NCBI GenBank assembly: GCA_026710795.1
Contig: JAPOQK010000037.1
Location: 1-37,513 of the forward strand
Direction: 5' to 3'
Source of the DNA: Candidatus Poribacteria bacterium
GTDB taxonomy: Bacteria > Poribacteria > WGA-4E > WGA-3G
DNA: 37,513 nucleotides
Below are positions 1 through 7,436 of this stretch, piece by piece (position 1 is the stretch's first letter; every line of letters begins with the position of its first letter). The notes under the pieces are model-generated. The model was not told the origin of the DNA. It saw only the letters and a list, made by a program, of their open reading frames with translations, and searched no databases. Position numbers and translations under genes: made by a program.

Positions 1-173
1 TGTCTTCAAAAACAGTAAGAAAAAAAAAAAAATACACAAACAATTCGCAGTCAAATCCATAAAAAAAATGATGACAGGATCAGAAACCCAAAGTAGGTCA
101 AGATAAGAAAATGACCAAAAAAGAACAAAATAAAAAAAGCGAAATTCGCGTAACATTCATTATCCTGACTGGA

Positions 174-208
174 TGCAAAACGTCACAGTGACGTGCAAAA
201 GGTCACAC
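174..208. promoter_or_regulatory. Palindrome with overlapping direct repeat, possible operator
   Basis: ACGTCAC-A-GTGACGT at 180-194 is a perfect 7-bp inverted repeat around one central base. It overlaps a 15-bp direct repeat, TGCAAAAcGTCACAg at 174-188 and TGCAAAAgGTCACAc at 194-208, offset by 20 bp (about two helical turns). The geometry suits a dimeric DNA-binding protein with two sites on one face. No adjacent gene start supports a target, so the regulatory role is inference. Confidence 0.3.
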
Positions 209-365
209 TTTATAGCACATACGGATAAACAATGTAACGGTAAAATAACAGATATAGATTCCGCTTCTCTCTACCCGACCTACAAGAGATTATATTGAAT
301 TGTGAAAAACATATCCGAAAAAACCGAAAACTATGCTAAACATTGAAATTAAAGAGATACATTTC

Positions 366-431
366 TGTAGGAGGGATCTCCGAATCGCGACCAAACTCAG
401 TGATAGTCGGGAATCGGAGTTCCCTCCTACA
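366..431. repeat. Imperfect hairpin of the GTAGGAG-type dispersed family
   Basis: Arms at about 367-392 and 405-431 pair imperfectly (TGTAGGAGGGA against TCCCTCCTACA, with further pairing through CTCCGA/TCGGAG). The outer TGTAGGAG/CTCCTACA ends are the same as those of the hairpin at 11547-11590, so both belong to one palindromic intergenic repeat family. Confidence 0.6.
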
Positions 432-592
432 ACTCAAAATGTCCTGTTAATTCTAAAGTTCACTATAGTTTTAAGAATTCTTTGTTATTGAAGTTTACTT
501 AAAGTTAGGACTTTGAATTGGAATGGATAGATGTTTAATGGATTCACCGTTTATTGTCTGTACCAGTCTTCGTAGGTCGGAGTGAGCACAGC

Positions 593-632
593 GTAGTCCT
601 CAGAAAATGGCACTTTATTAGAAATGGTATAA
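593..632. repeat. Dispersed repeat module (copy 1 of TTAGAAATGGTATAA family)
   Basis: This 40-bp block matches 11592-11635 apart from three substitutions and a 4-bp indel. Both start GTAGTCCTCAG and end TTAGAAATGGTATAA. The 15-bp tail occurs again at 16261-16275. In this copy the upstream hairpin is degenerate (GTAGGTCGGAGTGAGC at 572-587). Confidence 0.7.
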
Positions 633-787
633 CCAAGGTGTTACCTGCTTTTTTTATATATCAGAATTGTCAAGACCTACGAATCCCGACTTCATACTGC
701 TTGAAAATCGTCACTCTTAGGACATTCTACAAGCTAAAGCATGAAGATTTGTCAAGAGGGCATTCTATTAATAAATAGAAAATCTAT

Positions 788-816
788 TTGAATTTGCTAA
801 TTTTTTATGTTAAAAT
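788..816 (+). promoter_or_regulatory. Predicted sigma-70-type promoter of the isomerase/epimerase gene
   Basis: TTGAAT (788-793), a 17-bp spacer and TAAAAT (811-816) form a near-consensus promoter 20 bp before the start codon. The outer bases also form an inverted repeat, TTGAATTT (788-795) and AAATTCAA (813-820), so a dimeric regulator could cover both boxes. The promoter rules out translation from upstream in-frame codons near 807. Confidence 0.5.
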
Positions 817-836
817 TCAAAATCAGGAGGAAATGT

Positions 837-1601
837 ATGAAAGTAGGTATTAGAGACGGGATGTTACCAGTCCCATTTGAAGAATCATTTAAAAAGGCAA
901 AAGAGATCGGTTTTGATGGAATTGAGTTGTGTATGGGAGCAAATTATCGGCAGCATACCTTATGGCAAGAAGGTGGAATTGATAAAGTAAATAGTCTTGC
1001 TGAAGAGGCAGATATTGAAGTTTCATCACTTTCACCTGGTGGGTTTACTGCATTTTCATTTATGAATCCAACTGACAGTGTGCGTTCTGAAGGTATTGCA
1101 AAATTACAATATCTCTCAGAAATTGGTCCAAAATTAAATGCAAATGTTGTTCTTGTCCCCTTTTTTGGTGGTGGCGGTATTGCAGAAGACCATATAACAG
1201 AACCTCGTTTCATTGATGGGTTTAAGGCTGCAGCAGAAACAGCGGAAAAACATGATGTATATCTCGCTATAGAATCCACAATCAACGCGGATCAACACCA
1301 ACAAATAATAGACCAAGTGGGTTCAAAACATGTTGGTGTATATTACGATATGGGAAACGCTACAAACCTTGGATACGACTCCCCATCTGAAATTCGTAGT
1401 TTAGGCAGTTCCATAGTGCAGATGCATATAAAAGACACTGGTGGAAATCACGCTGGTGAGGGTGGAGTAGACTTCCCCGCAGTTTTTAAGGCTGCTCATG
1501 AAATAGGATATGACAGTTGGTTTGTCCTTGAAACCCCTGGGAAAGATGATGCATTCGCATCTGCAAAGAAAAACATGAATTTTGTTAGACACAACTTCTA
1601 A
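837..1601 (+). CDS. Sugar phosphate isomerase/epimerase (xylose isomerase-like TIM barrel)
   Basis: This 254-residue protein looks like the AP-endonuclease-2/xylose-isomerase TIM-barrel family, which uses divalent metal to isomerise or epimerise sugars and inositols in the cytoplasm. Visible family signatures are an early FDGIEL strand, LAIEST with E146, YYDMGN with D171, QMHIKD with H197 and VLETPG with E232. These are the expected metal ligands near the C-terminal ends of the barrel strands. The start at 837 has AGGAGG at 825-830, six bases upstream, and sits just after a strong promoter; an upstream in-frame codon at 807 would lie inside that promoter. The gene appears monocistronic, with a hairpin 16 bases after its stop. 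The substrate cannot be read from sequence; in this kind of genome such proteins usually act in catabolism of sponge- or plankton-derived sugars (inference). Confidence 0.85.
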   Translation: MKVGIRDGMLPVPFEESFKKAKEIGFDGIELCMGANYRQHTLWQEGGIDKVNSLAEEADIEVSSLSPGGFTAFSFMNPTDSVRSEGIAKLQYLSEIGPKLNANVVLVPFFGGGGIAEDHITEPRFIDGFKAAAETAEKHDVYLAIESTINADQHQQIIDQVGSKHVGVYYDMGNATNLGYDSPSEIRSLGSSIVQMHIKDTGGNHAGEGGVDFPAVFKAAHEIGYDSWFVLETPGKDDAFASAKKNMNFVRHNF

Positions 1602-1616
1602 ACCCTTAAATTGTGG

Positions 1617-1645
1617 TTGTAGGACGTTGATACATCGTCCTACAA
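1617..1645 (+). terminator. Hairpin after the isomerase gene, possible terminator
   Basis: TTGTAGGACG (1617-1626) pairs perfectly with CGTCCTACAA (1636-1645) across a 9-nt loop, starting 16 bases after the stop codon. There is no U-run after it, so it may be an mRNA-stabilising hairpin or another member of the GTAGGA palindromic repeat family rather than a classical terminator. Confidence 0.4.
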
Positions 1646-1730
1646 GCAATATCACTAAACAAACATTACAAAATAAATCAAAGAATTAAATACAACGCGT
1701 CATCTCGCATTCCCCACCTGGAGGGTTGGT

Positions 1731-2534
1731 ATGAGCAATCAGAAATTAGTTATTCCACAGTCGGAAGCTAAGAAACTACTATCACTACCTACACGTGAAG
1801 CGGAACAACTATTTCAAAGTTATGAAAAAGAACAACAACTTCAGATAATCCATGCAACACGGAATCCGAAACAGCGAGAAGAACTCTATTATCTTGTGCC
1901 GGATTGTACTGATTTAATTCAAGAAAGTCCTACTGAAGATGTACTTCAAGTGCTTGATACATTACTTGGAACAGGTCTCGCTTGTGGTCTACTACCTTGT
2001 TTATCCAACGAGCAATTTGAGGAAATCATGGATATTGCTATTTGGCGTGATGGCAAAATTGATGAACACTCACTGAGCCTTTGGTTGTATGAGTTGAGTG
2101 AATGTGAAAGAGACGATCTCGGTAGGTTCCTTGGACATATTGATATACGCATTCTTGCTGGAGTCCTTAAGAATCGTGTGAAGTTGAAAGGTTCATTAGG
2201 GGCAATGATGATAGAGGAAGGTATTATTGATCCAAATTCCTCCTCAATTGATTGTAAGGATGATCAAGCACGAGCAATTCTCAACGCAATATGGGAAGCA
2301 GACGACACTGTTTTCACTAAGTTGCTACGTGAAATGTTTGCAATTGACAAAGAGGGTGATGTAGATACTGAATTAGCCACTGCATTAGAAAAAGCCACTA
2401 CTGAAAGAGCTGAAAGAGTCAAAGAACGCGATCGTAAAGCAGGAATCCAGATTACTGAAACAGATCTTACAAAACAGGTTGACTTGGATTCACTTGACCT
2501 TTCTGAGGATGAAAAGGATAATGCAGACAAGTAA
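1731..2534 (+). CDS. DUF6178-like protein, N-terminal half
   Basis: This is a 267-residue, highly charged, alpha-helical cytoplasmic protein with no signal peptide or catalytic motif. Start ATG follows GGAGGG at a suitable distance. The order of features (LLSLPTREAEQLF near the N-terminus, a central block around LSNEQFEEIMDIAIWRDGKID, then LRILA-type helices and a charged C-terminal linker) recalls the first half of DUF6178, a family of roughly 550-600 residues with unknown function. The next frame, overlapping by 14 bases, supplies what looks like the second half, and the two sum to 583 residues. Either the ancestral gene has been split into two coupled cistrons or there is a frameshift at 2521-2534. 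Family assignment is from memory and moderate. Confidence 0.6.
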   Translation: MSNQKLVIPQSEAKKLLSLPTREAEQLFQSYEKEQQLQIIHATRNPKQREELYYLVPDCTDLIQESPTEDVLQVLDTLLGTGLACGLLPCLSNEQFEEIMDIAIWRDGKIDEHSLSLWLYELSECERDDLGRFLGHIDIRILAGVLKNRVKLKGSLGAMMIEEGIIDPNSSSIDCKDDQARAILNAIWEADDTVFTKLLREMFAIDKEGDVDTELATALEKATTERAERVKERDRKAGIQITETDLTKQVDLDSLDLSEDEKDNADK

Positions 2535-3471
2535 ATTCTCTCTTGTGGCTGGCGCGACTATCGATGGACAGTCATTTTTGGCACGCACTTTGGTGCATGG
2601 TGATACACTTGGTAGAATTGACACAGAGATATCAGAGTCTCTATCGGAAGAAATTGCGGCACTTGCACATAAATTGATTACTATGAAGGTCGCTGACTTA
2701 TCTGTTGATTCTGATATTCGGTCACAAATTCAAACTGCATTTTCACTCACAAGTATCGGATTAGAATACGGTAGCAAAGGTAATTTGGACAAAGCGGTAA
2801 GTGTAATAAAATCAAATCCTATCATCAAATTATTCCAAATCGGCAATACACTTACCGATAAATTACTTGATAGAGCAAATTACATACTTGAGCAGGCAGT
2901 GATTCAACCACCAGAATCTCTTGTGCATCTTGATCTTGACAACATTCGTATCTATAATCATGCTGAAGCAGAATTCCTTGACGCATTATCCAATTACAAC
3001 ACTACCATTGCATCAGCACAGGTTTCAATCAAGGACAAATATCAACCGCGCACCTTCACCCAACTGTCTGACATGGAAATTATCCGACAACAGTTAGATT
3101 TTCTTGAGGCGCGATGGACTTATGTTAAAGCATTACCACTTGATGATCTGTTTACTGTAGATCCCCCACTCAGTATCGCTATTGACCCGATCCAAACTTT
3201 AACACTCAGTTTGATGGTAAATTTGACATTGTATTATCAGCCTACACTGCAGTTAGATATGGACAGTTTTGGGGATTTTCGAGACATCATATATGACGAT
3301 GATAAAGAGGAAATACGTCATACCCCTCGTCAACGCTTGTTAGAATGGATAGAACAATATCTCAAACAGGATAATCAACCAGAAGAAATAATTACTTATA
3401 CCATTGCATATTGGGATTCATGTCTACGAGAAATGGTCAATCTCAATGAGGGTATTGAGATTTTTCAATAA
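2521..3471 (+). CDS. DUF6178-like protein, C-terminal half
   Basis: This 316-residue protein starts at ATG 2521, inside the last codons of the preceding gene and in the +1 frame relative to it, with purine-rich GAGG/AAGG stretches at 2505-2517. Translation is probably coupled to the upstream gene. The segment DKAVSVIKSNPIIKLFQIG followed by NTLTDKLLDRA resembles the C-terminal part of DUF6178 proteins, where a 'leaf' of helices precedes a conserved LFQ-G motif. No signal peptide or enzyme motif is present. A TTG codon at 2479 in the same frame is a less likely start because the ATG lies closer to a Shine-Dalgarno-like sequence. The function is unknown. A single-base error restoring one 580-residue frame cannot be excluded. 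Confidence 0.6.
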   Translation: MQTSKFSLVAGATIDGQSFLARTLVHGDTLGRIDTEISESLSEEIAALAHKLITMKVADLSVDSDIRSQIQTAFSLTSIGLEYGSKGNLDKAVSVIKSNPIIKLFQIGNTLTDKLLDRANYILEQAVIQPPESLVHLDLDNIRIYNHAEAEFLDALSNYNTTIASAQVSIKDKYQPRTFTQLSDMEIIRQQLDFLEARWTYVKALPLDDLFTVDPPLSIAIDPIQTLTLSLMVNLTLYYQPTLQLDMDSFGDFRDIIYDDDKEEIRHTPRQRLLEWIEQYLKQDNQPEEIITYTIAYWDSCLREMVNLNEGIEIFQ

Positions 3472-3554
3472 TAAAGGTTTTAAGTAAGAAAATATTGACT
3501 ACATCTTCCTCATCTCACCACCTACACTTCCAATATTAATTCCCATTAAGAAAA

Positions 3555-3583
3555 TTGCATATATCGGATATATGTGTTATTAT
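3555..3583 (+). promoter_or_regulatory. Predicted promoter of msrA
   Basis: TTGCAT (3555-3560), 17 bases, then TATTAT (3578-3583) make a plausible sigma-70-like promoter about 73 bases before msrA in an otherwise featureless 184-bp gap. Confidence 0.4.
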
Positions 3584-3655
3584 ACACTCATTGAATTATA
3601 AACTAAAATGTAGGAGTAAAACGTTGTAGCAAGATTCTATAACGAAAATAAATAG

Positions 3656-4195
3656 ATGGATAAAGAAACTGCAACTTTCGGTGCAGGATGTTTTTGGTGT
3701 GTTGAAGCAGTTTTTCAACAGTTGATAGGTGTCCAAAAAGTAGTTTCAGGATATACCGGAGGGGCAACTGAAAATCCTAACTACCGTGAAATATGCACAG
3801 GAAATACCGGACATGCGGAAGTGATTCAGATTGAGTATGACCCTGATGTAATCTCATTCAAAGAGTTGTTAGATGTTTTTTGGAGCACACACGACCCAAC
3901 CACTCTTAACCGTCAAGGTAATGATACAGGCACCCAGTATCGATCCGCTATTTTCTTTCATTCTGATATACAAAGAAGTTTAGCAGAAGAATCAAAAGCA
4001 GAGATGGACAAATCTGGAATATGGGATGATCCAATCGTTACCGAAATAACTGCGATTGATGTGTTTTATCCTGCGGAAGATTACCACCAAAACTATTTTA
4101 TGTTAAATCCAAGTCAACCGTATTGCCAATTTGTAATTCATCCAAAAATGAAAAAGTTTACAAAAGAATATAAAGATAAAATAAGATCTGAATAG
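3656..4195 (+). CDS. msrA: Peptide methionine-S-sulfoxide reductase MsrA
   Basis: MsrA reduces the S-epimer of methionine sulfoxide in proteins, using thioredoxin to recycle. The catalytic motif GAGCFWCVE is at residues 9-17, with nucleophile C12 and the usual Phe-Trp that packs on the substrate methyl group. Further family blocks follow in order: VVSGYTGG, GHAEVIQIEYDP, STHDPTTLNRQGNDTGTQYR and YHQNYF. The length of 179 residues is normal for a cytoplasmic single-domain enzyme, with no MsrB fusion and no signal peptide. The Shine-Dalgarno region is weak, but the start fits the family N-terminus. The gene stands alone behind its own predicted promoter and is followed by a gene starting 86 bases later. 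Confidence 0.97.
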   Translation: MDKETATFGAGCFWCVEAVFQQLIGVQKVVSGYTGGATENPNYREICTGNTGHAEVIQIEYDPDVISFKELLDVFWSTHDPTTLNRQGNDTGTQYRSAIFFHSDIQRSLAEESKAEMDKSGIWDDPIVTEITAIDVFYPAEDYHQNYFMLNPSQPYCQFVIHPKMKKFTKEYKDKIRSE

Positions 4196-4281
4196 GGTTT
4201 TCTTACTATGGCAAATAGGTGTTTATGGAAATACATTTCCTGATTTTAATAATAATATAACACTATGAAGGAGAGAAAATA

Positions 4282-5871
4282 TTGAAACCTATTATTATTT
4301 ACGGATTGTTGGTAGTAGCATTGTGTGTATCAGTTCTTGCTATAAAGGGAAATTCTCAAGTAACAGAACAATCTACCGTTGTAAGTGTAGAAACACCACG
4401 TCGTATCACAGTTGTATCGGAAAAAACATATAACGGACATTTAGTTCCACGTATGGAAGTAAAGGTTTATGCTAACATTTCTGGTAAATTAGTAAAAGTA
4501 AATGCTAAACAAGGACAAACAGTAGCAAAAGGAGATGTGCTTGCTCAAAGCAGTGCACGGCAAGCAAGCATTGATGCAATTAAGGCTGAAGTTGCATTAA
4601 GTGTAGCAAAATCACAGTTGACAACAGCAGAAGCAAATGCACAAGCACGTATTGAAACACAGTTGGTGACTGCAAAAGAATCAGTTGCTGAGGCACAGTC
4701 GAAATTAGAAGAAACAAAATCACTTGCAGAAATGCGTATACGGAATCAATTGGTACAAGCAGAATCTGCCTATAAAGCCGCACAAGCCAACTTTGAACGA
4801 GCGAAAGTAAGCGCGAAACAAGGATTGGAACGAGCGAAAACAGAATTTACAAAAGCAACATCAGATTTTGAACGGGATAAGGCATTACACGAAAAGGAAC
4901 TTATAAGTGATAGTGCCTACGAAGCATCTGAGACGCGCTTCAAACTTGTACAAAGTAGACACGAAGAGGCTGTTGCAGCTGCAAATCAGTTTGAAGATGG
5001 AACTGCTCAGGTTACCGTAGAAAAGACAAAGGCAGAATTAGCAGTTGCGCGGAAAATCGTTGAAAGTAGAGGATGGGAACGGGAGATAGATGCTGCGGCA
5101 TCAAAAGTTACACAGGCAAAAGCTAACCTGCAAACTGCACAAAAGCTTGTTGAGGCAAAGGCATGGGAGCGCGAAATAACCATTGCTAAATCCGCAGTCA
5201 GTGAGACAGAAGAACAACTTAAACTTGCGCGTGAACAGGTAAATGAAGCCGTGATTACTTCTCCAATAGATGGTGTCATTGCACAACAACATCTTGAACT
5301 CGGTGATTATGCAAAATCCGCTGCTTCCTCTGGTGAACCTGTTTATACTGTTGTGGCAATTGATGTTTTGAAAGCGGTTTGGACAGTACCAGTAAGTGAT
5401 ATAAACCGAATAGATGAAGGTAGTATGGTGTTAATTTCTACTGCATCTGGCATACAGAATATAATTGGTACGGTAGATTTCATCAGTCCTATAGTCAAAC
5501 AGGGAGAGAATACTGTTACAATTCACGCAACACTTCAAAAACCTTTAGCAAATGCTATAGATAACTATCCTGTCAATCCTATGCAAAACAAAGCATTAAA
5601 ACCGGGTATCTCTGTAACCATATCTATTAAAACAGGTGAACGGAAAAACGTATTACTGTTACCGCAACGTGCGGTATTGAATATACAACATGGAATAGGA
5701 AACATATTTGTAGTAGAAGAAAGTGTGGTGCGTCAAAAGCAGATCAACGTTAGTGGATTATACGGTGGAGAAATTGAGGTAAGCTCGCGATTACCTCAGA
5801 CAACACAAGTCATTGTAGAAAATCAACATCTGCTATCGGATGGTATTCCTGTGACTATATCTAATGAATAA
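4282..5871 (+). CDS. Periplasmic adaptor (membrane fusion protein, HlyD/RND type)
   Basis: This is a membrane-fusion adaptor of a tripartite efflux or export pump. Residues 1-21 form a signal anchor, residues 60-91 are the first half of a lipoyl domain (VYANISGKLVKVNAKQGQTV), about 92-320 form an unusually long alpha-helical hairpin rich in Ala, Glu and Lys, and residues 322-346 are the second lipoyl half (ITSPIDGVIAQQHLELGDYA). Beta-barrel and membrane-proximal regions follow. The hairpin turn probably lies at about 200-213 (LHEKELISDSAYE). The helix contains an internal duplication around GWEREID (265-271) and AWEREIT (294-300). At 529 residues it is well above the usual 370-420, because of the hairpin. 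The start is TTG at 4282 with AAGGAG at 4268-4273. No transporter or outer-membrane channel gene is adjacent, so the partner is encoded elsewhere. Confidence 0.85.
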   Translation: MKPIIIYGLLVVALCVSVLAIKGNSQVTEQSTVVSVETPRRITVVSEKTYNGHLVPRMEVKVYANISGKLVKVNAKQGQTVAKGDVLAQSSARQASIDAIKAEVALSVAKSQLTTAEANAQARIETQLVTAKESVAEAQSKLEETKSLAEMRIRNQLVQAESAYKAAQANFERAKVSAKQGLERAKTEFTKATSDFERDKALHEKELISDSAYEASETRFKLVQSRHEEAVAAANQFEDGTAQVTVEKTKAELAVARKIVESRGWEREIDAAASKVTQAKANLQTAQKLVEAKAWEREITIAKSAVSETEEQLKLAREQVNEAVITSPIDGVIAQQHLELGDYAKSAASSGEPVYTVVAIDVLKAVWTVPVSDINRIDEGSMVLISTASGIQNIIGTVDFISPIVKQGENTVTIHATLQKPLANAIDNYPVNPMQNKALKPGISVTISIKTGERKNVLLLPQRAVLNIQHGIGNIFVVEESVVRQKQINVSGLYGGEIEVSSRLPQTTQVIVENQHLLSDGIPVTISNE

Positions 5872-5989
5872 CGTGAGTGTGAAAAATACAGACGATTCGA
5901 GGGTAAATCTGAGTTCAGAGGTCTTGTGAATGGTATTTCCATTGGTATCTCTATGCAAAAAACTTTACATACTGGTCAGGTAAAATACC

Positions 5990-6018
5990 TTGAATAATAT
6001 AAGAAATAATGATAGAAT
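5990..6018 (+). promoter_or_regulatory. Predicted promoter of the beta-propeller gene
   Basis: TTGAAT (5990-5995), 17 bases and TAGAAT (6013-6018) give a good sigma-70-type match. The same TTGAAT-N17 architecture precedes the gene at 837. About 67 bases separate the -10 box from the start codon at 6086. Confidence 0.45.
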
Positions 6019-6085
6019 TAATGCCAAATGTTCTAATATGTAAGATTTTTATATAAACCAATATATGCCAAATGAGGACATACGA

Positions 6086-7045
6086 ATGAAGAAATTATTG
6101 TATTGCATAGTCTTATCATTGATAATGTGTGTTGCTATTGCACATGCTGAATATAACGGAGAATGTTGGATTGTCAGTAATGGTGATACCGTATATAAAT
6201 TACATGCAAATGGAGCAGGTGATCCTTCTGCAATCCAAGACCTAACAAGTGCAAGTGATGTTCAGGTTAATCCAGCGAATGGAGTAGTTTGGATAGCTGT
6301 TTTGGCAGCAAACGCTGTTTTCAGATACGATCCCGTTGCAGGCACATTCACACAATCCCCAGCAATAAAATCTCCAACGGGAATATCAGTTAACGCAGCA
6401 GACGGTACTGTGTGGGTTGGGTGTATGGACGGTGTGAGAAAGATATCTGCTGACGCAAAAAGTATACTGGCTGAAGTTATTCCACCAGACGGACCAGCCA
6501 ATTTAGAGGCTGGCAGGTTTAGTGTAGTTGTAAATTCTAAAGATGGAAGCTGTTGGATAGCAGATGGACAAGGTCCAATCGCACGTTATGATGCAAATGC
6601 AAACAAACTTGCAGATGCACCACCGATGAATGAACCTAAGGGCGGTATGTCTGTAGACTATCAAAGCAATGTATGGGTAGCTGATACACAAAATCATACA
6701 CTTGTCCGGCTATCTCCTGATGGTAAACAATTAGTGAAATTAGATATAAAAGGTCCTGTCTCCCCAAGTGTGAATCCTAAAGATGGGAGTGTATGGGTAG
6801 CATCAAATAATAATCTGTTAATGAAAATATCAGCTACTGGAGAAACAGAAAAATCCTATGAAGTAGGGATGGCTATTGTAGCAGTTAGTTATTCACCCGC
6901 TGAGGAAGAAATATGGATTGCAGATATGCTCGGAGCTACATTCACAGGTGAAGTCAGCAAATGGACAGCAAATGGTCAACAACGTTTCGCAATTCCTGTA
7001 CCTGCACCAACAAAAGTATCTATCGGATTTTGGGAAGAAAATTAA
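6086..7045 (+). CDS. Secreted NHL/Vgb-like beta-propeller protein
   Basis: The 319-residue protein has a clear signal peptide, MKKLLYCIVLSLIMCVAIAHA with cleavage before EYNG, then six repeats that each end in a W[IV]A[DSV]-type strand: VWIAV, VWVGC, CWIAD, VWVAD, VWVAS and IWIAD, mostly preceded by VN-x2-DG turns. This spacing of about 45 residues is typical of a six-bladed propeller of the NHL/virginiamycin-B-lyase-like/SMP-30 kind. These bind ligands or act as hydrolases or lyases, but no catalytic residues can be assigned here. ATG 6086 is chosen because GAGG lies at 6074-6077 and the signal peptide starts there; an in-frame ATG at 6065 would add seven charged residues. It likely acts in the periplasm or outside the cell. 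Confidence 0.75.
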   Translation: MKKLLYCIVLSLIMCVAIAHAEYNGECWIVSNGDTVYKLHANGAGDPSAIQDLTSASDVQVNPANGVVWIAVLAANAVFRYDPVAGTFTQSPAIKSPTGISVNAADGTVWVGCMDGVRKISADAKSILAEVIPPDGPANLEAGRFSVVVNSKDGSCWIADGQGPIARYDANANKLADAPPMNEPKGGMSVDYQSNVWVADTQNHTLVRLSPDGKQLVKLDIKGPVSPSVNPKDGSVWVASNNNLLMKISATGETEKSYEVGMAIVAVSYSPAEEEIWIADMLGATFTGEVSKWTANGQQRFAIPVPAPTKVSIGFWEEN

Positions 7046-7436
7046 TTCATCAGTATAGTAGGTCGTAGCGAGTAAAGCGATCTCCGATACATATTATCTT
7101 TATTGAGTTTCAATATACCAATAACCGTCAATTTAACGGAACAAATCCATTATTATATGGTTTCTTCTGTAGAAGCGACCGTTACCCATTTTCCACATAA
7201 ATGTGTTTATATCACGACCAGCAAATCCAGAAATCAACGGTATGAATGCTAACAGTGTATTCACAACGTTGATTTCTGGGTTGAGGCGCGAAACCCTACA
7301 TGTAGCCCGTTATCAAGCAAGAATAGTTAGGTTTCGCGCTTCAACCCGACCTAATATATTTCCTAAAAATATAAACAAGTAAAATAATATATCAAAATAT
7401 TAAAATAAAAAAGTATTCAGATTAGGGAGGTGTGTA
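7046..7436. other. Intergenic region with nested inverted repeats
   Basis: The 391-bp gap between the propeller gene and the large secreted protein holds no gene. It is largely occupied by the palindromic structure described at 7059-7353. The remaining part up to 7436 is very AT-rich and probably holds the promoter of the next gene, but no boxes with convincing spacing stand out. Confidence 0.6.
7059..7353. repeat. Nested palindromic repeat element
   Basis: The ends are inverted repeats, TAGGTCG (7059-7065) and CGACCTA (7347-7353). Inside are a perfect 13-bp inverted repeat (7227-7239 with 7267-7279, CCAGAAATCAACG) and, directly adjoining it, an 18-bp inverted repeat with one mismatch (7278-7295 with 7330-7347, GGGTTGAGGCGCGAAACC). 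The GTAGGTCG/CGACCTA ends match those of other intergenic repeats in the window, suggesting a small non-autonomous palindromic element. Confidence 0.55.

Larger units (their letters stand above)
1..787. other. Intergenic region, no gene supported
   Basis: No convincing gene lies in these bases. The stretch is AT-rich, opens with an A-run near 20-32, and carries a palindrome with a flanking direct repeat (174-208), an imperfect hairpin repeat (366-431) and a dispersed-repeat copy (593-632). A 74-codon frame at 554-778 is open, but it is built from the dispersed repeat, lacks a ribosome binding site and resembles no family I know. Confidence 0.7.

Noticed and set aside
366..431. Possible CRISPR repeat or attachment site
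   Set aside because: The GTAGGAG hairpins are not spaced regularly, have no uniform spacers and occur singly, so they are dispersed palindromic repeats.
554..778. 74-codon open frame on the + strand
   Set aside because: It lies over a dispersed repeat copy (593-632), has no ribosome binding site and no recognisable family; the frame is likely accidental.
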